Assembly (NCBI RefSeq): GCF_020740795.1
Contig: NC_067284.1
Coordinates: 94,479,440-94,543,439, forward strand
Direction of reading: 5' to 3'
DNA from: Apus apus
Taxonomy: Eukaryota; Chordata; Aves; Apodiformes; Apodidae
DNA length: 64,000 nt
A program made the position numbers and the translations under genes. Position 1 is the first letter of the stretch; every line of letters starts with the position of its first letter. Of this stretch, positions 13,801-27,175 are shown one piece after another. Below the pieces are notes generated by a model. That model worked only from the letters and a program-made list of their open reading frames with translations, was not told where the DNA came from and ran no database searches.

Positions 13801-15775
13801 ATTGCAGAAGTAAGGCCTAAATTTCATGGGTTAATCCTATTTAATATTAATGGCTCTATTAGTACAAGGAACAGCTGAGCAATCAGACCTTCACGAACCT
13901 CCATACATACTGACATTGATCCATTAATGTTCATTTCCTAGCAGTTGCAGCAAGGAAGTGTAAGTAATCAAAACTGTTAAAAATGCTGTTCCTTTGTTTT
14001 TTAACAGATAGGGTGACTTCAGGGCTTAAGTATAAGAAAGGGGGTGAAAAGAATGTTGTGGATGGCATGAGTTTTAAATTAAAACCTGTGAGAAATGCTT
14101 GCTTTGTTAAGAGAAAAGGAGAATATATATTTAATATGTTGAATATATTAGGAAGATTTAAATCCCTGTTTCAACTGAACGAGCCTGCTAGATGATGAGA
14201 TGACTCTAAATCCTTGTTCATGAGCAAAAAAATCAGTATCAACTACAGAGGGCTACCTATGCATGCACACTGTTTATATGTGTTAGGTGGCTTTTGTAAA
14301 TCATGGAAGGAAGGTGTCTGAGTGAGCAGAATAGAAAGGACTGTAGACAATTTATCAATGAGCTGGCATAAGTTTTAGCTGACTTCAGACAGGAACATAT
14401 GAGCTTTCTACTTGTTTCCAAGGCAGAACGAAACTGTATAATTTTAGCAGCATTGATTCTTGTAAAATAGATTTAAATCTCTCCAATAATTTAGCTGGAG
14501 AGTCTGCACGACTATACAGTCAATCTGACTTTTCTGTCTTAGTAGGTAGTAGAAGAGGGAGAAGCTGTGTTTGGGAAACCAAAAACGGGGTCTCAGTAAA
14601 CCAGATTTCCAAGCTTCAGTCTTTGCTACTCCAAACCACTCTCTTTGAAATAGTTTTCTACAATACACTGGCATCTCTCATTACAAGTGACCAGAACTTT
14701 TCCAATAGAAGATTTTCTGCTGAAAGAGGTAATTTTTATTAAATAGAAGCATTTAACAGGAGTATGCCTGTTGCAGCAAAAAAACTAAGACAGAAATATT
14801 TTGAAGAAATACTGGGACAGAGCTTGCATTTTAAGCGGATGGTTGATTACATCCGATGTGTAAAAAATGACACACTGTGCTACACTGTATAAAATGTTTA
14901 AACAGAAAACAGAACAAAACACTTTTGAGGCCATCAAAATAGAATATTTCAATCAACCTCCAAGTGATTTTCAAATTGTGTTTCATGGGAGGCTGAAAAT
15001 TGTTCACTTTTCCTCCATTTCAGGAAAGAAAAATATTCGACATTAGGTAATTTCCTATGGAAAGCAAACACCGCTTACAAGCCAGCTCCATCCACTTCTC
15101 TGTTCTTGCCCTGATCCTCCACTTCTTGGATATCAGCTCATGTATGTGCAAAAAATGCAGTTCTGTGCAGTGCCTCATGGATGGTTACCAGGTGGTAAAG
15201 GTAGCATATGTTAAGGAATTTGGGAAGGTGGCAGGAATGGGGGCATGGATTGTTTCTGAGGGGAGAAGTGTTATATCTGTGGACCGAGGCAGGATCAGGA
15301 TGAGTAGGAGTCAGGGGCAGAAGGCAGTGAGATGACTCTGGCCTCTCTGGGGGCACAAGGACTGCAGGACAACATGGTGCTGCTTCCCCATGGAGGAAGC
15401 CTCTGTTTCCCCTGTGACCACTGGGAAAAATCAAAGTCTTTGTTTCTGGTGCTCTCTTTCCCTAGCCTTTCCTAGAGCCTCCTGAAATTTCAGGTCTTGT
15501 CTTATGAACCCAAGACCTCTGCCAGTTTCCACCTGCTCCCACCTACCACTGTAAGGATTGGAGAGGCAGCAGTTAAAGCCATGGCTGGTCATCAGGACCT
15601 GGTCACCTGCTTTCCAGTCTCACCAAAACTCAGACTGTTTGAGGAAGGAGAACAGCTCTGTGTGACAGCCATGTGTGAACCTCAGCAGAAAGACCTGCTG
15701 TCTTCACAAGTGCCAGGTTGGAGGAGATGAAGGCTACAGGGTGTTAAATGTTGGGAGAAATCAATGGGAGCATTT
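7886..15775. other. Intergenic AT-rich stretch, no gene seen
   Basis: No exon-like block with matching splice sites stands out on either strand, and all open frames are short and low in protein character. The stretch holds the A/C-rich tract at 13645-13748 and scattered short homopolymers. Distal noncoding GRM1 exons or enhancers could lie here, but sequence alone does not show them. Confidence 0.5.
13645..13748. repeat. A/C-rich low-complexity tract
   Basis: About 100 bp made almost only of A and C on the + strand: short A runs, CA dinucleotides and one long C run near 13674-13683. Open frames across it on both strands are artefacts of composition. It separates ordinary AT-rich sequence on both sides and shows no target-site duplication that I could identify. 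Confidence 0.85.
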
Positions 15776-16425
15776 CACAGAATCACAGAATCATTCTGGT
15801 TGGAAAAGACCTTTAAGTTCATCAAGTCCAACCATTAACCTAAATCTACTGAGTCTAGTGCTAAACCAAGTTCCTAAGCACCACATCTATGCATCTTTTA
15901 AGTATCTCATGAGATGGCAACTCCACCACTTCCCTGGGCAGCCTATTCCAGTGTTTAACGATCCTTTCAGTGAAGAAATTTCTCCTAATATCCAATCCAA
16001 ACCTCCTCTGGTACATCTTGAGGCCATTTCCTCTCATCCAATCACTTGTTACTTGAAAGAAGAGACCAATCCCCACCTCACTACAACCTCCTTTCAGGTA
16101 ATTGTAGAGAGCAATAAGGTGTCCCCTCAGCTTCCTTTTCTCCAGACTGAACAACCCCTTTTGCCTCAGCTGCTCCTCAAAATACTTGTTCTCCAGACCT
16201 TTCACCAGCTTCCTTGCCCTTCTTTGAACATTCTCCAGCACCTCAATGTCCTTCTTGTAGCGAGAGGCCCCAAACTGAACACAGTATTTGAGGTGTGGCT
16301 TCACCAGTGCTGAGTAAGGGGAGACAATAACTTCCCTAGTCCTACTGGCCACACTAATTTCTGATACAAGCCAGGATGCTGTTGGCCTTATTGGCCACCT
16401 GGCCACACTGCTGGCTCATATTTGG
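15776..16425 (-). mobile_element. CR1 LINE 3' fragment, antisense, with retained open frame
   Basis: The + strand starts CACAGAATCACAGAATCATT and GGTTGGAAAAGACC, the reverse complement of a CR1 3' end. A 181-codon minus-strand frame (16406-15861) encodes the C-terminal part of CR1 reverse transcriptase. It includes [41 protein letters not shown] and [16 protein letters not shown]. No stop interrupts this frame, unlike the copy at 6.8-7.9 kb, which suggests a younger insertion. It lacks the palm domain with the catalytic aspartates, so it cannot be active. It sits about 0.9 kb before the GRM1 CpG island. Confidence 0.92.
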
Positions 16426-18114
16426 CCATTTGCAAACCTTTTCCCTGCCAGAGCCAGGCCACCAAACCTTTCTCTTAACCATTGGATTCATTTGATGGCA
16501 TGTTGCAGGTTTGTTGCTTCAAGGGGAGAAAGTAAGGTTTAACTGTTAAAGTGTGGATAAAGGGGAATTTGTTCCCCCTTTTTGTGCACATCAGGATGCC
16601 CCTCCAGGACTGGTCCTGACAGAGCTACCTCAGGCTGGATCTGCAGTGCCCTGGGGGAGCTTCATGCCCAGAGGCAGAGGACAGGCAGCCCTGCAGGGGA
16701 AATGGGCACCAGCAAAACCCCCTCTGCCTCCCATAACCAAAATGCCTCATGGATAAACACACAATGCAGGCAAATAACCAGCTGCATGACAGTAAAAAAA
16801 AAGCACAAATATTGACACAGGGAGAAAACAACCCTGAGGCACCATTCACTGCAAACCCTTCTCTGAATGAGCAATAGTTAAATGTTTGTCCTTGCCTCTT
16901 TCTTTCAAAAGTAGGGCAAATATCTATAGAGTTCCCAGCGGGGCAGTAATCTAACTTTAACTTTCATACACTCAAGTAAAACACCCGAGACCTGTGTTAG
17001 GGATGCAAGCAGGTCGTCTGAATTATGATTATTCAATCTGGTATTATTTTAATCTGACATGCCTCTCACGTGCTTCATATAGATACATCTTGACCTGAAA
17101 ACTGTAATCTCAATGCCTTTATCCTTACAGGTGATTTATCTTGTTGCAGTATCTTTTCTTGTCTTTTTTTTTTTCTTTTAATATATATTTAAATATTTGT
17201 TATGACAGCGGAACTCTGCCCGTGAAGCAGACTGGCACATGTCACTATCTCGGGCCTCATGAGCATGGTCTGGGTCCCCTTCGAGCAGCAGTCTCTTGCT
17301 TTTGCTCTCGCTCTTGCCAGTTGTGGCAAGAAGATAATTAACTAAGAGCCGCCGGAGGTGAGAGCAAACACCTCCCCTGCAGCCGCAGCCTGCTCTGGGT
17401 GATGCTTCTTTGCTCGCTTGCAAGACCATAGCCGGAGAAATTAAGGAGGGGGAGAAAATGACTGATCCTTCTGTGTGAGATAATGGATGAGCCCGGGATG
17501 ACCTGTTTTTTTCCTTGCGGTGGAGCGGTGCTGAAGACAGAGGGCACCAGCGCCCAGCCCACAGCCGTCGCCCCGCCGCCAGCGCGCCAGCTCGGGGCGG
17601 CCGGAGAGCCACCAATGCCTGCTCCGAGCAGGCAGGGAGCCACTGCCGCGCCCGGCCAGGTACGTCTCACGGGGAAACCTCCGAACAGGCAGCGGGGCTG
17701 AGCCGCGGGGCTGCCTGTGGGGCAGGCGGTGCGGACAGAAGGCACTCGGGAGACGGGCTCCGGGGCTGCCCGGGGCAGCCTACTTCATGCGTCTGTGCCC
17801 GCCTGCATGTGTGGACACACGGGCAGGACGGCGACTCTCCTGGGAGAGTCACCTTCCCCGTGGCTGTCTCCAGCCTTCAGCGCCGCTGGGAGGGCCGCCC
17901 CTCGGCGGCACCGGCACCCGCCGCCGGGGAGGGACGGGGGAGCGGCCGCCGGTCTGGGGCTGTGCGTGCCGCAACCGGTTTCCGCGCCTCGGGGTGTACG
18001 TGTGTCCGTGTGTCCATGTGCGTGCGGAGAGACCGCGGCAGCAGCGCTGGGCGGGGGACAGAAGTTTAGGGGAAGCGCCCAGCGCTGCTCGTTGGCGGCC
18101 GAGCCGGCGGTGGC

Positions 18115-18258
18115 GGGGCCGGGGCAGCGGGACACTGGGGCACCGGGACAGCGGGGTAACAGGACAGAGGGACACTAGGACAGCGAGGGACCGCGGCAGG
18201 GGTACAGGAGGACAGCGGGACAGGGGAACAGAGGACAGGCGGACAGGGGTCTGACCGA
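18115..18258 (+). repeat. Degenerate GC-rich minisatellite, GGGACAG-type units
   Basis: Repeated variants of GGGACAG, with CGGGACACTGGGG, GCGGGACAGGGG and similar forms, run for about 140 bp inside the CpG island just before the RE1 site. Units are unequal in length, so this is a decayed or slippage-prone array. It could be size-polymorphic. Its GGG runs could favour G-quadruplexes on the + strand, which is inference only. Confidence 0.7.
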
Positions 18259-18273
18259 CGGACCCTGCTACCG

Positions 18274-18294
18274 GGCGCTGTCCCAGGTGCTGAC
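18274..18294 (-). promoter_or_regulatory. RE1/NRSE site for REST (NRSF)
   Basis: Read on the minus strand, the two half-sites are GTCAGCACC and GGACAGCGCC with a 2-base spacer. The canonical RE1 is TTCAGCACC, two free bases, GGACAGCGCC. Only the first base differs, so 18 of 19 fixed positions match with canonical spacing. REST binds such sites and silences neuronal genes in non-neuronal cells, recruiting HDAC and CoREST complexes. The site sits in the CpG island about 1.1 kb upstream of the GRM1 ATG, and GRM1 is a neuron-restricted receptor. I recall an NRSE being described in the rodent Grm1 promoter, which would make this a conserved element, but that should be verified. Confidence 0.85.
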
Positions 18295-18351
18295 GGCGCT
18301 GTCGCGCAACAGGGACCGACCCGGCCCTGCCCGCCCGCGCTCCCGGGCGCC

Positions 18352-18420
18352 GGTGGCCGCGGCGGTGGCCTTGGCTGTGGTCGTGGCGGTGGCCTTGGCT
18401 GTGGTCGTGGCAGTGGCAGC
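18352..18420 (+). repeat. 24-bp tandem duplication in the CpG island
   Basis: A 24-base unit occurs twice back to back without mismatch at 18364-18387 and 18388-18411. Each copy contains TTGGCTGTGGTCGTGG. Partial copies flank it: a GGTGGCCGCGGC block before and a GTGGCAGCC tail after. It is GC-rich and lies between the RE1 site and the X-box. Chance expansion is likely, but it could alter spacing between the regulatory sites. Confidence 0.85.
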
Positions 18421-18553
18421 CGCGCCTCCTACCTCCCTTCCACCACGGCGTTTCAAGCCTGCAAGCCCAGCCGCCGGGCTCGCCGCCGCACCCCGGCTGG
18501 AGCCTGCGTGCGAGGCAGGCTTGCCGGTAAGGCACGCAAGGGGTTTGCCCGCG

Positions 18554-18567
18554 GTTGCCTTAGTAAC
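18554..18567 (+). promoter_or_regulatory. RFX X-box
   Basis: GTTGCCTTAGTAAC fits the RFX consensus GTNRCC, 0-3 spacer bases, RGYAAC at every fixed position, with a 2-base spacer. RFX family factors bind such imperfect palindromes and act as activators or repressors depending on the partner. It lies 260 bp downstream of the RE1 site and about 830 bp upstream of the GRM1 ATG. I recall RFX1 being implicated in rodent Grm1 control together with an NRSE, which fits this pairing, though the link here is inference. Confidence 0.75.
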
Positions 18568-19199
18568 TGATATGCAGTTTCCCCTGCTTCCATGTGTGTG
18601 TCCCTGGATTAATTACAGTTTTGCCCCCTAAACGCAGAAAAGTTAATCTAAACTGTAAAGCGGTCCCTTTCTTCCTCTTTTCGCTGACCTTTAAATGACA
18701 TTTCCCTTCGGTAACAGGCCAAATTGCACCCTCTATCTTTTCAGTCTTTCTTGTATTAGGAAAGGAAATTCCAGAGGTGAAAAAGATGCCTTTGGGTAGT
18801 CAGAAGGCGAGAAGAGAAGCACTTGTCACTCTGCTTTCAGGGCTGGGGCCGCTGGGGCCAGGCTAGGACGCTTCTCCCATGAGCTCAGTACCTTGTGAAA
18901 CTTTCAAAACTCGCCGAGGGGGGCGGGGGTGTGGGTGGTGTGTGTGTAGGCTAAAGGTGCGGAAACAGCCGCCTTGGCTTGAAAAGCAGACACGAAAAAG
19001 ATCATATAAACTTAACACATGTGAGTATGCATAATCCCTCTTGAAACTTCTTACAAGAGCCCTTACTGAAGCAAATTTACCTGGGCATTTGCGAAAACAA
19101 TCATATCGAACTGTGCTTTATCTGAGTTGCTTAACTGAGCGCTGGTTTGACATCGATTTCACGATTAGCGTGTTTTATCCCCTATATCTGTGCCACCAG

Positions 19200-20207
<1,008 letters not shown>

Positions 20208-23200
20208 TGACCCGGCGGGACCCCAGGGAGCCGGCTTCTCCCCGGGCAGCGGCCAGTCTGGTAAAGTAAAACGGGGATCAGTGTCGGGGGGATGCGGTTT
20301 CCCCAGATGCGGGGGACGCGCCCCCTCCGCCCCCCCCTCGGCTGCGGGAAACGAGCGGGGTTTCAGCAGCGCAGGGAAGCCGGCAAGAAACCCGGCGTCT
20401 CCCGGGCGGTCCCATCCCCCGTCCTCGTTCCCGCACAGAGCGATTCGTGTATATCTAAATAAAAAGTTAACAGATGGGAGCGTCTGGCTGTGGAGCTGAG
20501 AGCGGCTCTGGCTGCGCCGTGCCGGAGCCCGGGGGGTGTCCGTGGGGCCGGCAGCTCCGTTCCCGGCTTCGGCCGCTGCCACGGCTGGAAGTCTGACGTT
20601 TCTGCCCGAACAATACGAAGTCACGGCTCGACAGGCACTCCCGGATTAGCTGCTGGCTTTACTGCCTATGAACTCGTTTTCTAGGACTGCAAACACAGAG
20701 GAAAGAAACCTGAAAATGCCTCTGCAGTCCAGGTAGCCCCTGTAAAGCCATGTCCCGTGGGGAAGAAAGCACAGCGGGTAGTTTGTCAGAGGGTCTGGGC
20801 AAGCAAGTTTTCATGCAGCTTGAGCAGTTGTAAAAAAATCTTTCTCTGTACAAACTGTTCATAGTCAACAGGCTTTATTGATTTCAAATACCAAACAAAA
20901 AATGTCCAAAGTAAGGGCATTTTAAAAAGGAGGCATTGTTTTCTAGCCAGGTTAGGTGGCCCAACATAAATTACAGAAGTAACTCCATTTGATAGAAAAC
21001 AAACTCTTGTGATGTATTATTGTGACATTCTTATAGTCCAGTTGTGATCCTCATAATGGGGTTTTGAAGGAAAAAAAAATGCAAACCTTACCACATTATT
21101 GTTATAATTTTACAGCTAATCTGTTTATCTGATTGTATCTCTTGTATGGATTTAATTTATGATTCCCTCTAGTTACTGAGCTGACTCCATACCTTTTATT
21201 CTCCAAAAGATGACTTAAGTAAAAAAAGTGAAGAACATATATTATTATGATTAGTAAGTATAATAATCTCCAGGAAAAGTTGTATATACAACATTCAAAG
21301 CTGAATTGGTTTAAACTGGACACCTAAAACACGAAAGTGCTGCAGTTAGGGGAAGGGAGGGGAAAGAAGTAAAAGCAGGAAGCAATGAGCTGACATTTGC
21401 AGCTCATTTTATGCCCTGTTCAGATGAGAAAAAGAGCTGCTAGCAAGAGCTGGACACGAGCTATTGCGATTCTCTGCTGCTGACAGAGACGATTAGATCT
21501 TGTGGCAGGCCAGGGTGAAAAATAAGCAGGAAAGGGGTCAATTTTTTTGTTGATGTAAATTACCATCTTTCCCTTCAATGCGCTTTTGGAGAGCTATGCT
21601 AGCTCACAGTGCCCGTGGAATTGCTTCAGGGGACCTGCTTCCTTGCTCTCACTCCTTAGATGTAACTCTCGTTAAGAGTAGTGGGATTTATCTCATCCGG
21701 AAAAAAACAACAACAAACAAACAAAAACCAGCTTGTGAAGGTTATTCGTTAATTTGTTTTTAAAATATCAGTATAAGTAGTAATTTCCTTCATTGCTCGT
21801 GAGGAATCTTATTAAAGGATATATTTTTAATATGTTGCTGATTGATGAAAAATGCTTGATTCAAGGTATTTTTACAGACCTTGAAGTGATACTTTTGAAA
21901 ATAGTGGATCAGTTTTACCTCACAAGGCAACAGTCTCCTCTTAGGAAATGTCCCAAGAACTTTGCAGATTATGTAGCTTGAGCCATATTTGCTTTTAGAA
22001 ATTATTATTTGTATATGTACCTGCCATACCTTTATTGTTAGATTAAAACTACAGATTTCACTGGAAATACACAGCAAGCTTCAACATTTGTGTTGTGTTC
22101 CAGAAAGACAAGTTATTAACACCATTCCAATTGATATTGGGTGTATTCCAAAGACAATTCCTTCTTTTCTTATTTTTTTTTTTTAATTTTCTATTTAAAG
22201 TGAAATTAGTACTTATGAAGATTAATGTAAATTGTTGTGTTTCTATTGTTTCAAATCCCATACATTCACTGTAAGAGATCTGCTTGCTGGTGTGTTAAAA
22301 GTGGGATCGTTCTTCACAGACAACACAAAGCCACTCTCAATAATAGTCTGCGTGAACAGGAGTTGCTCCATCCATGCTATGTTTGGAAATACAGGGATAA
22401 AGTGTAGTTAGAAACATTCCTTCTCCACACTTACTCATAGGTCTTCATGGTGGGCTGCAAAATGTGCTGGGAAAAATTCTAGGGTATCATGGGTTGGAGA
22501 ATCACTGCAGCAGAGCCTGTGAGAAATGGTCATGTTTCTAGGAAATGCACAGGTTGACACCGTGAAGAAGTTAATTGTTTCAGCTTTGAGGCCTCCAGAT
22601 CCAGTTTGGTCACCTCCTGAGAGCAGAAATGCTATGTAGTTTCTACTCAACATCTCACGTTCTTTGGGATGGACAATACTCAGCTCTTGTAGCCACCCAA
22701 CCACAAGGGGATGCAGTGAGACCACTAAGCCTGCTGACACCTGTGTCACCTAGCCCTGCTCCTCGGTTTACACTAGCCCATGGGCACGGAAAGAGCCCAG
22801 AGGTGATATGCCCTTTCTCAGGCAGCCTGAACGTTCCAGCTCTCCTGTTTACCCTTCCTCTACTCCTATACTCTAGCTGGAGTTATTAAATACCACACAA
22901 TTCAGTGCCCACATTTCTTAACATGAAGCCAGCACGTGTCATGAGAATGAAGATGATAAAGCACCCAATCCATAGCATGATATCTTTAAGTAGTCCCCTT
23001 GCATTTGATGTGAAAGTTTATTCTTCGAGTGTTCATACAATGACTAGTGTTAATTAGTGGTGACAACATTTAACTACATATAATCTTTACAGTCTAGCAC
23101 ATGAAGTGGCAGAAGTTACGCCATACTTGTTTTGGGGTGGGGATTTTTTGCACAGTTGTTTATTAAGATGTATAAACATTGCACTTGGGAAGAAACTTCT

Positions 23201-26200
23201 CAGTAAATAAAATCTGCTTTCAAAGGCCCACGGAGTACATTGCTCCTTTCAGATTAAAATTGACACATAAAGCTCCACATTCAAAACCAAAGAATGGCAA
23301 ATTACTAAGTTTGCTTATTTTATTATGTATCTCAATTGAGTGTAGTTCCACACCATGAGAGTGCATTTTTTTTCCAGAGTGGGCAGCAGTCATTAAACAA
23401 TGTGAAAAATCTGTGCGTCTGCTGGCAGAAGGCTGTGTGACTGTGTAGTAGCTGCAAGGTATATTCAAGGCTGGTTGGTTTTTTTTCTCTTTTTTTTTTT
23501 TTTTTCTGTTTTTAAGGATTCTTCAAAGGTAATTTGGTGTTGGAGTTCTTGGCAGGTGCACATCTCAGCTCTTAGGCTTGGAAGTCATCTATATCTGGAA
23601 ATGCACATAAGGGGATGTCTAACTCTGAGCCAAGGCTTCCTGTGGAAATCAAAAGCCTCAAAAGCACGTGTCAAGTTGAGCATAGTTCCCAGTGTGATAA
23701 GAGCATAAGGAATTACACTTTCTGAAGGTTACTTTTCAAGTGGGATATTCTGATCTTCGGTGAGATAGCCTCAGAGTCAAGTATTATCCTCACCTTACCA
23801 CGCAGCCATTGGTTACTTCGTAAAACTGTAAAGAATCACAGGGTGCACTTTCTTCTTTGCTTGGAGAAGAGCCCCTGGGCTGCTCCTAGAACAAGGCAAG
23901 AAATGCTGAGCAGAGATGGGGGGCATCACCTCTGTGCTGTCACTGTTTGATGCTGAAGGCATAGAAGTAATAGAGTTGTCTCCAGAAAATGCAGAGCAGT
24001 TGTGAAATTGCTGTAGGTTATTCCAGCTTCCAAAGCCCACAGGATGCCTGCACCTTGGCTAGTGATGATCAGCACAGTCTCTCCACCAAATCCCTCATTT
24101 TCAGCTCTTCCTCTGGTACACAAAGTAGGACAGATGATTGTATAAGAGGCCTTTTTATCACCCCATCTTCCAAATATGTCACTTTTGAATAAGCAAATAG
24201 AAATACTTAATGTCTGTGTCTGGTTTTCCATTTAAATAATTGTGTATATGTTAACCTTGTAAAATGCATGTGAGATTTTTATTCTGTGAAAACAAAATCA
24301 GAACATTCAGAATGGATCAATTTGAGTGCTGTTTGTCATATATGGACCATTCTTATACTTTAATGTACAAATATCCTTTTATGAACTAAATTTCCATTCC
24401 AACAGATGAAGATGCAGACTGTATAGAAACAACTTTGGAAACTGAATGATTAAGTAAATTGCACCAAATTTTGATTGTTTATAGATTAATTTTACTTAGA
24501 GTACAGTGATGTTTCTGATCTTGATAAATTTTGTCAGATTTGTATTGCCAAGCTGTTTATTTTTCTTGAGTATAAGACTTTAGATGGATGAAGTAGAAAA
24601 GAGAATGTGTTGGAAAGAGAATGGAATAGAGTGAGTCTTGCACTTTATTGAAAATTTAACAGGAAATAAGTTCTTCCAGTAGAACTCACTAAAGCAGCTT
24701 TAAAGATGCTAGAAAAGGATACTCTTTAAAGATAAGTGGGGCAATATCCATCAAATAGCTCAAATGAATAATTTTCATACAATTGTGTTTAATTTCTCAC
24801 AAAGTGTTCCTACAGCTGGATCTAACAATGTTATATTATTAATTCCCTAGTGTTCCTCAATGATTGATACTTTCTGATGAAATTATGACCAAGTAATAGA
24901 GAGCAAAAATGTTTGAAATTTCAGAGTGTACAAATATTTCTGTAGGTACCATCAGTTACAAAAATATTTTGAAAGGTTAACCTCATGAAGTGTTGCAAAT
25001 TGTGCCAAAGATGTGTGTTCACGAATGCATGTTCCAATCCATTTTTTTTCCCATTTAACTAGCTTACTAATCATCTTCAGTGCCTTTTTGATAGGGAAAA
25101 AAGGAGAGAGATATGTCCCAAGGAGGGTGGAAATAAACCTGAAAACAAGCAGGGTTTAGAGTATTCCCTGCACTGAATGCATTAATTATATTTACTAGAA
25201 GGTGTTGGGAGAATAATTTACATTTATTGAAGTTGACAAAATTATTGAGGGTGACAACACCATAGACATCAAGAGAAATTCCTTCTAGAAGACATAGTGC
25301 TCTGCAGTATTCTTAAATTCACAAATGATCTAGCTTTTTAACTGCATAACTGGCAGCTGCATGAGTTAAACCAATTCAAAAGACTCATCTAGCTTCTGTG
25401 CATGCTTTCTCAGCAATATTGCTAGAGCTCATATTTATCAGTCAGCACCATGGGCTCATTTGTGCTTTACTTCTATTTTTTTCTGCATTATGTCCTTCCT
25501 TTCAGATTTGTATGTCCTACAGTCCTTGTAAACTGCAGTATTCTGGTCTCACTGGAGACTGTTTTAAAAAAGTTAATTTATCTAATCTTTCTCAAAGAGC
25601 TATGTGAAAATGCCTCTAAAATATTCCTTTGAACATATGGTTCATAGTATGAAGGTGTTTGTGCCTAAGCTTCTCAGAAGGAAAACCCAAAGCAATGTGA
25701 AGTGAAATCATATAACTGGGAGTATTGTCCCATTGTGAAAGTTTCCTCAGGGGTCTGATGGATCAGTGAGCTAGTAACTGTCGTGGGAGACCAAAAGCAT
25801 TGCAGCTGCCACACACAACCCAGAAAAAATACTGATCAAAGTCATTACTAACTGGTGCTCACTGACCCATGTGAAACAAAGCGGGGATTTCAGGATATTT
25901 TCTGGGTGGCAGGTGTTCGCAGCATAAGCCACTGTCACAGATGGCACTAATTAACACCTGTGCTGGCGGGCTGAGCAGGAGGGCCAGAACCTGACTGCAC
26001 ATGAACTGCAGTAGCATTTCACCTAGAGAAACAGTCCTTCATCTATGGTCATCTAAGGGATGCTAAGGGATCCCACTAGAGATGGGTGGGGAAAGGTGTG
26101 CAACAAACAAATGGCATCCAGTGGATAACCAGCTTGGTTTTGCTGGCTAATTTTTCGGACGAGATCTTCTCCCATACTATGAATAAAGTACAGCTTAAAC

Positions 26201-26539
26201 AACAATTTCTAGATCTGATTTGCCTATCAAACCATCACAAAGTTGGCTGTTGAGAGGGGTGGGAATAGTCTTGTGATCTTTAAAGCCATTGTAGCCATTC
26301 CTGCCTGTTGGGCCACAGCCTCACTTCCTGTTTAGTCCAAAGTAGTGCCCACATATCTCTTTGTGGACCCTAGAGCAGCCTAAAGTCACTGAAGTCAACT
26401 GAGCTTATATCAGTCTTAGCTCTCTACCAGTGAAGAAACACTTCCAGGATGAGAACCATTTTTTAAAAACTCTCTCCAAATTAGAGTACTCCACACTGTA
26501 GACAAATGGTGGGTAAGAAGTATGTCTAGGAATGGTGTG

Positions 26540-26556
26540 TATATATATATATATAG
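26540..26556. repeat. Short TA dinucleotide repeat
   Basis: A run of about eight TA units, preceded by GTGTG, lies in GRM1 intron sequence. It is a simple microsatellite with no other sign of function. Confidence 0.9.
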
Positions 26557-27175
26557 GCTCTTCACAGTAATTGTTTTATGTGAAAAATAAACTGTCTTTG
26601 GCTGAGGAAAGAAAATTAAAAGTTAAAGAAATATTAAAACTGACGTACTGGTCCTTCAACAGCAAGCTGAATATTAAGAGAGGCAAGAGCAGGGCATGTA
26701 CAGTGTACCCCCATAGCTCCAGTATGCAGTGACTTCCCAAATACCAGGACTACCTGCCATCAATGGACCTTTCCTTTATAAATTTGTCTTATCACTTCTT
26801 TTAACTATTTGTACTTCAGTCTCCACAACAATTAGTTCTATAACTTAATTGTATGTTGTGTGAGCGTTTCCCCTTTTTGACTTACAGCTTTTCACTGGTG
26901 ACTGCATTGCATTCATGCATTCATAAAAAACTTGTCATAATTGGTTAATGCTAATCATTATTCTGTACTTCTAATTCAAATATGAAATGTGGGGAAACAG
27001 AGCTATGTTCAGTATTCTGGGTGGAGGTACACCGTGGTTAAACTCACTCATGAGGCATCAATTTCTCAGACCTTTCCTAAGAAACTTCCAGTAGTCCATT
27101 ACTTTTTTAGCCAACACCATGCACTGAATGGATATTGTCAGAAAATACTTTAAAATTACCACAAAACCTTTTTCT

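Larger units (their letters stand above)
17345..18570. promoter_or_regulatory. GRM1: CpG island, probable GRM1 promoter region
   Basis: The base composition changes sharply from AT-rich to strongly GC- and CpG-rich at about 17.34 kb and falls back after about 18.57 kb. It is GC-rich again from 19.26 to 20.60 kb over the first coding exon. This is the usual look of a CpG-island promoter. It lies 0.8-2 kb upstream of the GRM1 start codon and contains the RE1 and X-box sites listed separately. Two good donor-like sites, CCAG|GTACGT (GT at 17660) and GCCG|GTAAGG (GT at 18527), could end a noncoding first exon. No clear TATA box is seen in the island, and the transcription start cannot be fixed from sequence. 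Long open frames on both strands here reflect lack of AT-rich stops. Confidence 0.7.

Noticed and set aside
15675..16313. 212-codon + frame overlapping the second CR1
   Set aside because: Its 3' part is the reverse strand of the CR1 reverse transcriptase frame, so it is a shadow.
17876..17896. Second possible RE1 site with TTCAGCGCC half
   Set aside because: The left half is close, but the other half has four mismatches to GGACAGCGCC; too weak to call.
17515..18631. Several overlapping open frames of 110-230 codons on both strands in the CpG island
   Set aside because: High GC removes stop codons. Translations are low-complexity (R/G/P/A-rich) and overlap in all frames.
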